Assembly (NCBI RefSeq): GCF_938023125.1 | Contig: NZ_CALHDW010000006.1 | Coordinates: 62,001-126,000, forward strand | Direction of reading: 5' to 3' | From: an uncultured Porphyromonas sp. | GTDB lineage: Bacteria > Bacteroidota > Bacteroidia > Bacteroidales > Porphyromonadaceae | DNA: 64,000 bases | The notes under the pieces: model-generated | What the model was told of the DNA's origin: nothing | The model's database searches: none | What the model saw: the letters and a program-made list of their open reading frames with translations, nothing else | In this document: positions 42,651 through 50,976 of the stretch, in pieces | Layout of the letters: each line of letters starts with the position of its first letter | Position numbering within the stretch: position 1 is the first letter of the stretch | Position numbers and translations under genes: made by a program

Positions 42651-43665
42651 TGCCTTTCTTTCTATTTGCTGATTTTGCTTGCTTCTCTAGCTGTGCTATT
42701 GACTTGAGATAGTCTTTCTCTACACCACTCAATGTTTTGGCTTGGTATTTTTTGTATTCTTCCAAGGCTTTCTCTTTGGCTTGTTGGTTCGATATACGCC
42801 CGGCGTTGCCAAGACGTTTGCGTCCCGTGCTGCTAAGGATGCTGTCCAGTTCCCTTATATAGTCCTCCATTCTCATTTCGCGCTCTTCTATGGCATTGAG
42901 TTCTGCCAAATCAAAGTAGGCTGCAACTAAATTGTTGAGAACCTTGAGTTCGTTTTCTTCCAAATAGTTTTTGGCAATCATCATTTCTGCTTGTGTGGGT
43001 TCGCTTCCTTTGAAATTAGTGAGTCCTGCAAAGGGCTTATTGCTGTCCACTCGAAAGTAAATCGTTTCACTTGCAGTGTGTCCATGAGCTGCATAGTGAA
43101 GTTTGTTTTGTACAATTTTGAAGAACTCGATACTTTCCAAACTCTTGGGGTTATAGTCGATGGCGGTGGCATATAAATCAAGCACCTGGCGGTACATCAC
43201 TTTCTCGCTGGATCGGATGTCTCGAATCCTATCCAGCAGTTCTTTCCAGTAGCCGCCTCCACCAAGGTTTTTAAGCCTGTCGTCGTCGATGACAAAGCCC
43301 TTGACGATATACTCCCGTAGCCTTTGCGTAGCCCACTGGCGGAAATGGGTGGCGATGATACTTTTTATGCGATAGCCTACGGAAATAATCACATCTAAAT
43401 TGTAATACATCAATTGACGGTGCACCTCTCTCCCTCCCTCCGTCTGAACTGTCAAGGAATCCTTGACAGTTGCCTCAGGGGAGAGTTCTCCTTCATTGTA
43501 GATGTTGCGGATGTGAAGGTTCACGTTTTGTTTTGTGGTCTTAAAGAGTTCCGCCATTTGCTGCTGAGTCAGCCACACCATTTCGCCTTCAAACTGTACG
43601 GCAATCTCCGACTTTCCGTCTGTACTTTTGTAGATGATAACTCGATTATTATTTTCTTCTTTCAT
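42637..43665 (-). CDS. RhuM family protein within the R-M operon
   Basis: A 342-aa protein of the RhuM ('virulence protein') family. The N-terminal part (YKSTDGKSEIAVQFEGEMVWLTQQQMAELF) and the middle (GREVHRQLMYYNLDVIISVGYRIKS) are characteristic. The C-terminal third is helical and charged, including a coiled-coil-like stretch. RhuM genes are often found inside type I restriction loci; their role is not established. Its start overlaps the hsdM stop (ATGA, 43662-43665) and its stop overlaps hsdS by 14 bases, so it is fully embedded in the operon. Confidence 0.85.
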   Translation of the reverse strand: MKEENNNRVIIYKSTDGKSEIAVQFEGEMVWLTQQQMAELFKTTKQNVNLHIRNIYNEGELSPEATVKDSLTVQTEGGREVHRQLMYYNLDVIISVGYRIKSIIATHFRQWATQRLREYIVKGFVIDDDRLKNLGGGGYWKELLDRIRDIRSSEKVMYRQVLDLYATAIDYNPKSLESIEFFKIVQNKLHYAAHGHTASETIYFRVDSNKPFAGLTNFKGSEPTQAEMMIAKNYLEENELKVLNNLVAAYFDLAELNAIEEREMRMEDYIRELDSILSSTGRKRLGNAGRISNQQAKEKALEEYKKYQAKTLSGVEKDYLKSIAQLEKQAKSANRKKGNEQQ

Positions 43666-45209
43666 GCCTCCAGCTCCTTTATAATACTATCAATATCCGC
43701 ACGTAGCACATCTATTCGTTTTACAGTCTGCGCCACCTCTGCATTGAGTTTCACGATGTCGATTACCTCTCGCTTATCCTCCGACTTCACATACTTGTTA
43801 ACGGAGAGATCATAATCGTTCTCGGCAATAACGCTGTTATCCACTGATGTGGCAACATATTGCACCTCTTCCTTATCGCCAAAAATCTCCACAATGCGGT
43901 CAATATGCTCGGGTAGTAGCACATTGTTATTGGTTTCTTTCTTGAAGAAGTCCTCTCCACTGGCCTCGATGAACTGTGTCCGGGTATCAGATTTATGTTT
44001 TGAGAGAACAAGGATATTCACGGCAATGGTTGTGCCATAAAACAGGTTGGGAGGCAGGGATATAACCGTTTCTACAAAGTTATTGTCCACCAAATACTTC
44101 CTTATCTTCTGCTCGGCTCCACCACGATAGAAGATGCCGGGGAAACAGACTATAGCAGCACGCCCACGAGCAGAAAGGTAACTGAGCGCATGAAGTACAA
44201 AAGCAAAATCCGCTTTCGACTTGGGAGCTAGCACGCCAGCAGGAGCAAAACGGTCATCATTGATTAGCGTAGGGTCTTCGCTACCCACCCAGTTTACCGA
44301 ATAAGGAGGATTGGAGACAACGGCATCGAAAGGCTTTTCATTACCATACTGAGGCTGGAGCAGCGTATCGCCCAGGGCAATGTCAAACTTGTCGTAATTG
44401 ATGTTGTGCAGAAACATGTTCATACGCGCCAAGTTATAGGTTGTATGATTAATTTCCTGTCCAAAAAATCCTTCCTCAATCAGATGTTCATCAAATTGTT
44501 TCTTGGCTTGCAGCAGCAAAGAACCAGAGCCGCAGGCAGGGTCGTAGATCTTATTGACCGAGGATTGCCCTAACATGGCAAGCCGTGCAATCAGCTTGGA
44601 AACCGTCTGAGGGGTGAAGAACTCACCTCCCGACTTACCGGCATTAGCAGCATAGTTGGAAATTAGAAACTCGTAGGCATCTCCAAAAAGGTCAATCTCA
44701 TTATCCTCAAAGTTGCCGAAGTCCAAACTTTCCACTCCCTTGATAACGGCTGCCAATCGTTTGTTTTTCTCTTCAACGGTATTTCCCAGTCGGGTGCTGG
44801 TCGTGTCAAAGTCGTCAAAAAGCCCTTTAAGATCATGCTCTGACGCATAGCCGTTTGCAGAACTTTCTATCGCATTGAAAATTGCATCTAAATCCGTGTT
44901 TAGATTGGGATTGCTGTTAGCCTCCTTAGCAACATTGACGAACAATTGACTTGGGTAAATGAAATATCCTTTGGCCTTGGTAGTATCGTCTTTTAGTTCC
45001 GGGGTAATTATATTATCGGGCAATTGGGCATAATTTACGCCCTCCTCCCCAGCCTCCATGAAGTGGGTGAAATTCTCACTAATGAAACGATAGAAAAGCG
45101 TGCCCAAGACAAACTGTTTGAAATCCCAGCCATCCACAGTGCCGCGTACCTCGTTGGCAATCTTCCAAATAGTAGTCTGCAATACGTCTCTTTGTCTTGT
45201 ATTTGTCAT
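43662..45209 (-). CDS. hsdM: Type I restriction-modification DNA methyltransferase subunit M
   Basis: A 515-aa N6-adenine methyltransferase. Seen: an HsdM_N-like start (LQTTIWKIANEVRGTVDGWDFKQFVLGTLFYRF, abbreviated), the SAM-binding motif YDPACGSGSLLLQAKKQF and the catalytic NPPYSVNW. The C-terminal region (REVIDIVKLNAEVAQTVKRI) packs against HsdS. It opens the operon and is preceded by a -7 box. A decayed copy of its last 50 codons is found at 45937-46093, next to a BRO-family gene. Confidence 0.95.
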   Translation of the reverse strand: MTNTRQRDVLQTTIWKIANEVRGTVDGWDFKQFVLGTLFYRFISENFTHFMEAGEEGVNYAQLPDNIITPELKDDTTKAKGYFIYPSQLFVNVAKEANSNPNLNTDLDAIFNAIESSANGYASEHDLKGLFDDFDTTSTRLGNTVEEKNKRLAAVIKGVESLDFGNFEDNEIDLFGDAYEFLISNYAANAGKSGGEFFTPQTVSKLIARLAMLGQSSVNKIYDPACGSGSLLLQAKKQFDEHLIEEGFFGQEINHTTYNLARMNMFLHNINYDKFDIALGDTLLQPQYGNEKPFDAVVSNPPYSVNWVGSEDPTLINDDRFAPAGVLAPKSKADFAFVLHALSYLSARGRAAIVCFPGIFYRGGAEQKIRKYLVDNNFVETVISLPPNLFYGTTIAVNILVLSKHKSDTRTQFIEASGEDFFKKETNNNVLLPEHIDRIVEIFGDKEEVQYVATSVDNSVIAENDYDLSVNKYVKSEDKREVIDIVKLNAEVAQTVKRIDVLRADIDSIIKELEA

Positions 45210-45252
45210 TATTATGCTTGGTTCTTAATTCTGATTTAGTTCAATACTGTCC

Positions 45253-45260
45253 CAAATATA
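45253..45260 (-). promoter_or_regulatory. -7 promoter box of the hsd operon
   Basis: TATATTTG on the minus strand, 43 bases before the hsdM start. No -33 element stands out. Confidence 0.45.
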
Positions 45261-45318
45261 TTGTTGCTGAGATAACTGACTCAGTATAAATGGGTGTTAG
45301 AAATTTTCGGGTTTCTTT

Positions 45319-45335
45319 AAAAGGTTGATCCTTTT
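45319..45335 (-). terminator. Weak hairpin after the BRO gene
   Basis: AAAAGG pairs with CCTTTT over a 5-base loop about 95 bases past the stop at 45431. The tail is short, so function as a terminator is uncertain. The remaining gap 45336-45430 holds no gene. Confidence 0.3.
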
Positions 45336-45430
45336 AGTGAATAGATCCCGATAAGTACCTAAACGAGCCATATCTACCGTGCCCGAATAACCTCATTCGG
45401 AACTGAAGAAGTTTATACCGGGCTGTGAGT

Positions 45431-45940
45431 TCAACGCTTATCCTCCGTTTCTAATTGATTTGTCTGTTCATTTTGTCTATAAAGGTAAGAACTTCTACCG
45501 AGGGGGAAAGAGGGAGAGAGAGGATTTGTTCTGGGGGAGGATGGGGAGTTAGAGAGAGCTTGCTGGATGCTAAGCTCAGGGTCTTGTATCTGGTCTAAGC
45601 GTTCACTTCCCACCTTGGCTAGCCATTGTTTGAAAGGCTCAGCTTTGGGGCTTGGTACAGATTGTATCAACCTAAACAGTTGCTCGCTATCAGCCACATC
45701 AGTCAGACGCATCTTGCCGTCAGCCGTCAGCATCTTCAAACGGTTACAATTTGTAACCGTTTCATTTCCTTCTTTTTTTAGTCTGTGTTTCAGTACTTTC
45801 CAATAATTCCTTGCTGCTTGATAATCCGTTTGGTCCGTAAGAATAGACACTACATCTACAATAGAGAAGTACCACTTCTCTTGTTCGGCGTCCCAATGAG
45901 AACGTACCTGCTTATTCTCAAACTTATGAATATCTTTCAT
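45431..45940 (-). CDS. BRO-N antirepressor-like protein, C-terminally truncated
   Basis: A 169-aa protein. Residues 1-130 match the BRO-N/phage antirepressor family found in Bacteroidetes (KWYFSIVDVVSILTDQTDYQAARNYWKVL, abbreviated; MRLTDVADSEQLFRLIQSVPSPKAEPFKQWLAKVG, abbreviated; ERLDQIQDPELSIQQAL). Family members normally go on for another 100 or so residues after this point. Here the sequence changes to a Ser/Pro-rich tail that runs into a 33-base direct repeat, so the gene is probably a fragment. Its start codon overlaps a relic hsdM stop in the same ATGA arrangement as hsdM-rhuM. Confidence 0.65.
   Translation of the reverse strand: MKDIHKFENKQVRSHWDAEQEKWYFSIVDVVSILTDQTDYQAARNYWKVLKHRLKKEGNETVTNCNRLKMLTADGKMRLTDVADSEQLFRLIQSVPSPKAEPFKQWLAKVGSERLDQIQDPELSIQQALSNSPSSPRTNPLSPSFPLGRSSYLYRQNEQTNQLETEDKR
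45472..45504. repeat. 33-bp direct repeat, copy 1
   Basis: Identical to 46094-46126 over 33 bases (starts TTTGTCTATAAAGG, ends CTACCGAGGG), with weaker similarity for about 25 bases more. The two copies bracket the BRO fragment and the hsdM relic. Confidence 0.85.
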
Positions 45941-46093
45941 GCCTCCCTCTCCTTTACGATTTCGTCAATATCAGCTCAATCATTTATTCGCTTCACGGAC
46001 TGCTCTTCCTCTGCGTTTAGTTTTACAATGTCTATCGCCTTGCGTTTGTCCTTGACTTTCGTCAAGCTTTTATTTGTTATAGTGCTGTTTGTA
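45937..46093 (-). pseudogene. Relic 3' end of a second hsdM gene
   Basis: On the minus strand this matches the last 50 or so codons of the intact hsdM at 43662: compare IDIVKLNAE...VKRI in the intact gene with IDIVKLNAEEEQSVKRI in the relic. The relic carries an in-frame stop (in 'AND TGA GCTGATATTGAC', written on the coding strand) and lacks the whole catalytic part. Its 5' side ends at the second copy of the 33-base repeat. It keeps the ATGA overlap with the following gene. This shows that a second type I locus, with a BRO gene in the place of rhuM, once stood here. Confidence 0.75.
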
Positions 46094-46126
46094 TTTGTCT
46101 ATAAAGGTAAGAACTTCTACCGAGGG
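46094..46126. repeat. 33-bp direct repeat, copy 2
   Basis: Identical copy of 45472-45504, bounding the hsdM relic on its upstream side. Confidence 0.85.
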
Positions 46127-46471
46127 AGCAAGAGGGGGAGCGAGTTGCAGCAGAGGAGGGCATTGTTGTGGCTTCTTTCTCCCTGATTTGTATGGGTGTG
46201 GTGTAGGAGGATGGCTGAGATTTGGGGAGGAGTAGGGCAGAAACGAAAAAAGTTTTTGGCCGAAGTGTCCGGGTGTTTTTGGCTAAGATCGGGGCAGATT
46301 TTGCCCGAAAAGGAGTGCTCTCTCCGCCGTCTCTTTCTCTTGCCTCGGAGGGCTGTGCCCCAGTCCCTTCGGCCCCGAGGGAAAGTGGAGAGATAAAAGA
46401 GTTCTGAAGAGAATGGTCCGTTCTCTACTTCGTTCGGCCTCGAAGGACCCAGAGGGGCCCCATAAACAGAA
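46127..46471. other. Intergenic stretch at the edge of the R-M island
   Basis: No coding region was recognised. A segment at 46238-46316 shares the elements CGAAAAAAG-TTTTT-GGCCGAAG and TTTTGCCCGAAAAG with the intergenic repeats at 1447 and 12810. A short hairpin GAGAATGGTCCGTTCTC is at about 46410-46426. Confidence 0.35.
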
Positions 46472-46508
46472 GATCGCCACGCCCTAATAGTGCAAGGGCG
46501 CAGCGATC
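46472..46508 (-). terminator. Terminator of lipoprotein gene at 46558
   Basis: GATCGC-CA-CGCCCT pairs with AGGGCG-CA-GCGATC around a 9-base loop. On the minus strand it is followed by TCTGTTTAT. A related hairpin lies after the paralogous gene (47459-47490). Confidence 0.65.
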
Positions 46509-46557
46509 AGCTTACCTTCTATCCCGCTAGATGGCTAGGGGATATTTGTTGGGTTTC

Positions 46558-46986
46558 TTACTTTGCAGGAGCAGCTTCAGCGGGAGCTTCAGCAGGAACA
46601 AGCATGAAGATGTATTCTTGAGAACCTTCTACGTTAGCACGCTTGCCTTCTTGATCGAGCATATAGATCATACCATTTTCTACTTCGAAAGCCTTGTCAG
46701 CAAAAGTGAGTTTGCCTTCAGCGAAAGTATAAGGTACGTCCTTGAGGTCTTCTGTAGAAGTCTTGTAGTCGCAGAGGTTGCCTTCTTTGATTACGAGAGT
46801 AGCTTCTTCAGCAGTACCCTTGTCTGCCATAGGGAATGTAGCCTTGTATTCACCCATTTGGAGTTCGGGAGCTGCTACTTCTTCTACAACAGTTGCAGTT
46901 GTGTCCGTTGTTTCTTCGTTCTTGTTGCCACCGCAGGCAAAAAGCATCATAGAGAGGGCAACAATGCCCATCATTTTCTTCATCAT
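46558..46986 (-). CDS. Small NlpE-like lipoprotein A
   Basis: A 142-aa protein with a lipobox LFACGG (Cys near residue 18) and a polar, acidic start to the mature chain (NKNEETTDTT). The domain QMGEYKATFPMADKGTAEEATLVI is patterned like the N-terminal beta-barrel of NlpE, but without the CxxC motif of copper-related members. It ends in an Ala/Pro-rich tail (APAEAAPAK) like its paralog at 47557. The two share the signal peptide, the VVEEV linker and the tail. Function unknown; probably an abundant outer-membrane lipoprotein. The -7 box at 47209 gives a leader of about 215 bases. Confidence 0.78.
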   Translation of the reverse strand: MMKKMMGIVALSMMLFACGGNKNEETTDTTATVVEEVAAPELQMGEYKATFPMADKGTAEEATLVIKEGNLCDYKTSTEDLKDVPYTFAEGKLTFADKAFEVENGMIYMLDQEGKRANVEGSQEYIFMLVPAEAPAEAAPAK

Positions 46987-47208
46987 AATGTTGAATTATT
47001 AAAAATTATCATTCTAGTATAGAGCCCCTTCTTGGGTTACCTCGCGATGTTTACGGATGGTGTCTAACGCATATAGACCACTAGCGTACATCTCGGCTTT
47101 TTTGGGAATGGGCTTCCTTCTTTTTCTTATTGTCGAGATCAGCCCCTCTCTTGGGAGCTGAGGCGATAGTCTGGGCGTTCCCTATGCCCCCTATCTTTAT
47201 TTCCGCTG

Positions 47209-47216
47209 CAAAAGTA
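47209..47216 (-). promoter_or_regulatory. -7 promoter box of lipoprotein A
   Basis: TACTTTTG on the minus strand, about 220 bases before the start at 46986. The rest of the 46987-47458 gap shows nothing coding. Confidence 0.45.
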
Positions 47217-47458
47217 CGAAATATGGATTAGATATTGTACACCTTGGGGTGCGATTTTTTTTTGCAAGGCCTTGGAGGAGCCTCTGTTGCGCTTGCCGGT
47301 TGGAGCCGAGCGGGGTATGGGTCTGATCCCTTCTACCTTGTGTGATTGTCTCTGTTGGGGCTTGTGGAGTGTGTTATTCCTCTTGTGGGGTGGCTCTTGC
47401 CTCCCGCTCTCCATCTCAAGAGAGGGTTTGGAGTCTCTCGCCTTTCCCTAGAAAAAGA

Positions 47459-47490
47459 GATCGCCACCCCTCGAGAGAGGAGCAGCGGTC
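47459..47490 (-). terminator. Terminator of lipoprotein gene at 47557
   Basis: GATCGC pairs with GCGGTC (one wobble) with inner CCTC/GAGG pairing; on the minus strand TCTCTTTTTC follows. Similar in stem sequence to 46472-46508. Confidence 0.6.
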
Positions 47491-47556
47491 CCTTAAAGTT
47501 TATCTTTTCCCTAACTCTCTCAGAGTGGAGAGACAGAGGGTGATTAGATTCCTTTC

Positions 47557-47961
47557 TTATTTTGCAGGAGCTTCTTCAGCAGCGGGAGCTTCTACTACAG
47601 GAGCAGGAGCTACGAATACAATAGGAGCAGCACCTTCTTCAGCAGCAGCCATTTCGAGACCAGCTTCTGTAAGCTTCAAAACCATAGGTTCACCTTCTTT
47701 AGGAGTAAGAGTGAGTTCCATTGTTTCGGGGTTGAAAGCGTAAGTACCTTCAGTTTTCTTTTCACCTTCAACAAAGATGAAAGACGCATCTTCGTTGAGG
47801 GTAAGAGATACTTCACCAGCCTTCCATTCACCCATTTGAAGAGTGGGAACTACTACTTCTTCTACAACAGCTACAGTTGTGTCAGCTGTTTCTTCGTTTT
47901 TGTTGCCACCGCAGGCAAAAAGAGCCATAGAAAGAGCGATGATACCAAATACCTTTTTCAT
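47557..47961 (-). CDS. Small NlpE-like lipoprotein B
   Basis: A 134-aa paralog of the gene at 46558. It shares the signal peptide and lipobox (MALFACGGNKNEET), the linker VVEEV and an Ala/Pro/Glu-rich tail (APAAEEAPAK). The core (MGEWKAGEVSLTLNEDASFIFVEG..KTEGTYAFNPETMELTLT, abbreviated) is a repeated beta-strand pattern as in NlpE-like domains. The start at 47961 follows from the signal peptide; 34 in-frame codons upstream lie in the leader. Its promoter at 48072-48101 is a close match to the consensus. Confidence 0.78.
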   Translation of the reverse strand: MKKVFGIIALSMALFACGGNKNEETADTTVAVVEEVVVPTLQMGEWKAGEVSLTLNEDASFIFVEGEKKTEGTYAFNPETMELTLTPKEGEPMVLKLTEAGLEMAAAEEGAAPIVFVAPAPVVEAPAAEEAPAK

Positions 47962-48071
47962 TGTCTTCTTAATTATTAATACTATTCTTTGTTCTATATT
48001 CTCACGCAAGTGCGGATACACAAAATCGCCGGACGACTCCCCTTTAGTGGGTAACTCCAGCAAATACGATG

Positions 48072-48101
48072 CAAAGTTACTATAAACTTTTTGATCCGCA
48101 A
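48072..48101 (-). promoter_or_regulatory. Promoter of lipoprotein B
   Basis: A -33 TTG (48099-48101), a 19-base spacer and -7 TAACTTTG (48072-48079) on the minus strand. Predicted leader about 100 nt. Confidence 0.65.
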
Positions 48102-48177
48102 CAATTCTTGCTCTCGTAGAGCGAATTTTTTTTCTTGTTTTTGTTTTATCTCTCTGTCCCTTAGCTGGTTAGTAATT

Positions 48178-48807
48178 TTAGTTTTGGAGGCTATGGAGCT
48201 TCTCTTGCAGGGCATCGTGCCAATCTTCGGCATTTTTTACGAGTAGAGAGTGGATGCCGAGCGCCTTAGCAGCCTCTACGTTGGCCGTGCCATCGTCTAG
48301 GAAAAGCGTCTCTTCGGGCTTCATTTTCCCCTCGGATAGCATCTTTTGATATATCTCGAGGCTTGGTTTGAGAAGTCCCATGCGGCAAGAGGCATAGATG
48401 TGGTCCACCATTTGGGGGAGCGAACCTCCATTGGGAAGGAATCCGGGAGCCTCTACCGTTTCGAGTATGTAGGGGTTGGTGTTGCTTAGGATTCCGAGGT
48501 AGTACTTTTTGCGCAACTCACGGAGGTAGTCGTACTTATAGAGAGGGACCTCCTTGATAAACCCTTGTACAGCCCAGCTTACCTGCTGATGTGTGAGGGA
48601 GAGGTGGTACTGCTCGTTTAGGAGCTCCTCGAAGCGAGAGGCTGAGTAAGTACCCCGCTCAAGTTCTAGAAAAACCCCACGTTGTAGGTAGGGATCGAGT
48701 AGGTCTTCTATATCGTGTATGCCTAGGGTTAAAAAACGTTTGGCAGCTTCGTCTCTGTCGAGATCGACAAGAACGCCTCCAAAGTCGAAGATGATATTCT
48801 TGATCAT
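48178..48807 (-). CDS. HAD-family hydrolase
   Basis: A 209-aa HAD-superfamily protein. Motif I is IIFDFGGVLVDLD, motif II the Ser-Asn in LGILSNTNP, motif III a Lys in GLLKPSLEIY and motif IV LFLDDGTANVEAAKALG. The cap is a small helical C1 type, as in the beta-phosphoglucomutase/YihX group. It probably dephosphorylates a small metabolite. The start at 48807 (MIKNII) is used; an ATG seven codons earlier gives an odd His/Phe-rich extension. It lies 72 bases after dpp5. Confidence 0.85.
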   Translation of the reverse strand: MIKNIIFDFGGVLVDLDRDEAAKRFLTLGIHDIEDLLDPYLQRGVFLELERGTYSASRFEELLNEQYHLSLTHQQVSWAVQGFIKEVPLYKYDYLRELRKKYYLGILSNTNPYILETVEAPGFLPNGGSLPQMVDHIYASCRMGLLKPSLEIYQKMLSEGKMKPEETLFLDDGTANVEAAKALGIHSLLVKNAEDWHDALQEKLHSLQN

Positions 48808-48879
48808 AGGAATAAAAAAATGGGGCACATACCAAGCATAGGATCTTGGTACGCCCCATATGTATACGTTTATAAGGGA

Positions 48880-50955
48880 TTATTTCTTGAGCCAGCGGTC
48901 TAGCCAACGGAAGAAGGTGCGCTGCCAGAGTACCGAATTCTGGGGCTGGAGTACCCAGTGATTCTCGTCGGGATAGAGCAACATCTCGGTGGGAACGCCA
49001 TGCATACGAGCTGCGTCAAAAGCCATCATCCCCTGTGATGCCAGGATGCGGTAGTCGCGCTCTCCGTGAATGATAAGTATGGGGGTATCCCATTTATCCA
49101 CGAAGAGATGAGGCGAGGTGGCAAAGGTGCGTTGTGCGGTTGCATTGGATTTTTCCCAAGGAGCACCTCCCATATCCCAATTGGCAAACCATTTCTCCTC
49201 CGTTTCCAGGTACTGAGCTTCCAAATTGAAGATACCGGCGTGGGCGATGAAGCAGTTGAAACGCTTTTCGTGATGACCTGCAAGCCAATATACCGAGAAG
49301 CCTCCGTAGCTGGCGCCCACACAGCCCATTCCGTTAGGATCTATGTAGGGTTCTTTCTTCATTTCGTCGGCAGCTGTTAGGTAGTCGCGCATGTTCTGAC
49401 CTCCGTAGTCGCCACTAATCTGTTCGTTCCATGCCTTACCGAATCCGGGAACACCGTGACGGTTGGGGAGAATTACGATATATCCGTTCTCTGCCATGAT
49501 GCGAGGATTCCAACGATAGGACCAGAATTGGCTGATTGTGCTCTGTGGCCCTCCTTGGCAATATAGGATGGAGGGATATTTTTTTGAGGCATCAAAGTTG
49601 GCGGGATAGAGTACCCAAACGAGCATCTTCTCGCCATTGGTGGTATTCATCCAGCGCTTTTCGCAACGAACGTCTCCCAGCTGAGCGAGGGTCGATTCGT
49701 TCTCTTTTGTGATAGCCGTAGCCGTGCCCTTCTTGAGGTCTACACGGTAGAGGTCGGTGGGGGCTAGCATGGATTGGCGTGCTGCAACGAGCGTCGTGCC
49801 TTGTAGGTCGAAGCCCACATAATCCATCTGCCCTTGGGTGATACGGCGTATTTTTCTGTTCTTGAGCGTGAGTTCGTATAGGTGCGACTCGGCTTCTACA
49901 CAAGCAATAAAGTAGATGCTTTTTCCGTCCGGGCTCCAGGTGGGTTGCTCTACGTTGTACTCAAAACCTTCGGTGAGGTAGGTCTTCTCGCCCGTGGTTC
50001 TATCGAGGAGGAAAAGGCGGATCAGATCCGACTCGTACCCATCGCGCTCCATGCTACGCCATGCCATGTACTTACCATCAGGGGAGAACGTGGGGTGGGT
50101 ATCGTAGCCCATCATGCCCTCGGTTAGGTTGGTGGTAGTGCCGGTTGTGAGGTCGTAGTAATAAATATCTGAGTTGGTGGAGAGGCTGTATTCTAGTCCC
50201 GTTTTTTTGCGACTGGCATAGGCAATACCCTTGCCGTCGGGGGTGATGGCGATGTCGCTCTCGTCGCTGTGGGGCTTCATGGGAGCCTCGAATAGTTCGC
50301 CTTCTAGGAGATCCTTGCCTTGTGTGATGGGCTGCTGAGCGAGAGAGGCAACGAAGGTATGGGGAGCGGTTTCTACCCACTCATCCCAATGCTTGTACAT
50401 AAGATCAGTAATGACACGTCCCGAGATTTTATCGAGGTCGGGATTGCGATCTTTTGCTTCGTTGGGGAGCTTGATATCCGCCGTATATACGAGCTGTTTG
50501 CCGTCTTGGCTGTAGAGGTATCCGGTGATTCCCCCGGGGATGCGGGTTACTTGACGCTGGTCGGTGCCATCGGGAAGGATGCTGACAAGTTGCATTTCTC
50601 CCTCAATGACCGTAAGATAGGCAATGCGCTTCCCGCCTTCGATCCAGCGAGGAGAGACGGCTGTGTGCGTGCCATCAGTAAGAGCTTTACGACCCGAACC
50701 ATCGCTATTGACAAGGAAAAGTTGCGTCTTTGCCTTGTTGTCTTGGATGCTTGGTAGGCTCACACTGTACACAACTTGTTTGCCATTGGGGGAGAGAGAG
50801 AAGCCTCCTATCCGAGCCATGGTAAGGAGCATTTCCGGAGTCATCATAGAGGATTGAGAAGTCTGTAGGGTTGGATTTCCATCGCTATAGCCTGCTGCAT
50901 ATGCGGGTATGGCAAGCGAAACGGCTGCGAGGAGGCTGAGGATAGTTCTTTTCAT
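48880..50955 (-). CDS. Prolyl oligopeptidase-family peptidase, DPP5-like
   Basis: A 691-aa S9 peptidase with a signal peptide (cleaved after PAYAAG). The N-terminal half is a seven-bladed propeller of WD/TolB-type strands (FSPDGKYMAWRSMERDGYESDL, abbreviated; WSPDGKSIYF). The C-terminal alpha/beta hydrolase has catalytic Ser in GASYGGFS, Asp in HGERDYRI and His in DENHWV. Length and motifs match P. gingivalis dipeptidyl peptidase 5, which releases dipeptides in the periplasm and favours Ala or hydrophobic residues at P1. It would act after the secreted endopeptidases in the same window. It follows the ABC-F gene by 21 bases. Confidence 0.9.
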   Translation of the reverse strand: MKRTILSLLAAVSLAIPAYAAGYSDGNPTLQTSQSSMMTPEMLLTMARIGGFSLSPNGKQVVYSVSLPSIQDNKAKTQLFLVNSDGSGRKALTDGTHTAVSPRWIEGGKRIAYLTVIEGEMQLVSILPDGTDQRQVTRIPGGITGYLYSQDGKQLVYTADIKLPNEAKDRNPDLDKISGRVITDLMYKHWDEWVETAPHTFVASLAQQPITQGKDLLEGELFEAPMKPHSDESDIAITPDGKGIAYASRKKTGLEYSLSTNSDIYYYDLTTGTTTNLTEGMMGYDTHPTFSPDGKYMAWRSMERDGYESDLIRLFLLDRTTGEKTYLTEGFEYNVEQPTWSPDGKSIYFIACVEAESHLYELTLKNRKIRRITQGQMDYVGFDLQGTTLVAARQSMLAPTDLYRVDLKKGTATAITKENESTLAQLGDVRCEKRWMNTTNGEKMLVWVLYPANFDASKKYPSILYCQGGPQSTISQFWSYRWNPRIMAENGYIVILPNRHGVPGFGKAWNEQISGDYGGQNMRDYLTAADEMKKEPYIDPNGMGCVGASYGGFSVYWLAGHHEKRFNCFIAHAGIFNLEAQYLETEEKWFANWDMGGAPWEKSNATAQRTFATSPHLFVDKWDTPILIIHGERDYRILASQGMMAFDAARMHGVPTEMLLYPDENHWVLQPQNSVLWQRTFFRWLDRWLKK

Positions 50956-50976
50956 AGGATATGGCATTCTTGATGA

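Noticed and set aside
45319..45335. Hairpin as an attachment site of the R-M island
   Set aside because: It is only 6 bp, without a matching copy at the other side of the island.
47139..47414. A 91-codon minus-strand open frame between the two lipoproteins
   Set aside because: Its composition is Arg/Pro/Gln-rich with no signal, and it overlaps the promoter of lipoprotein A.
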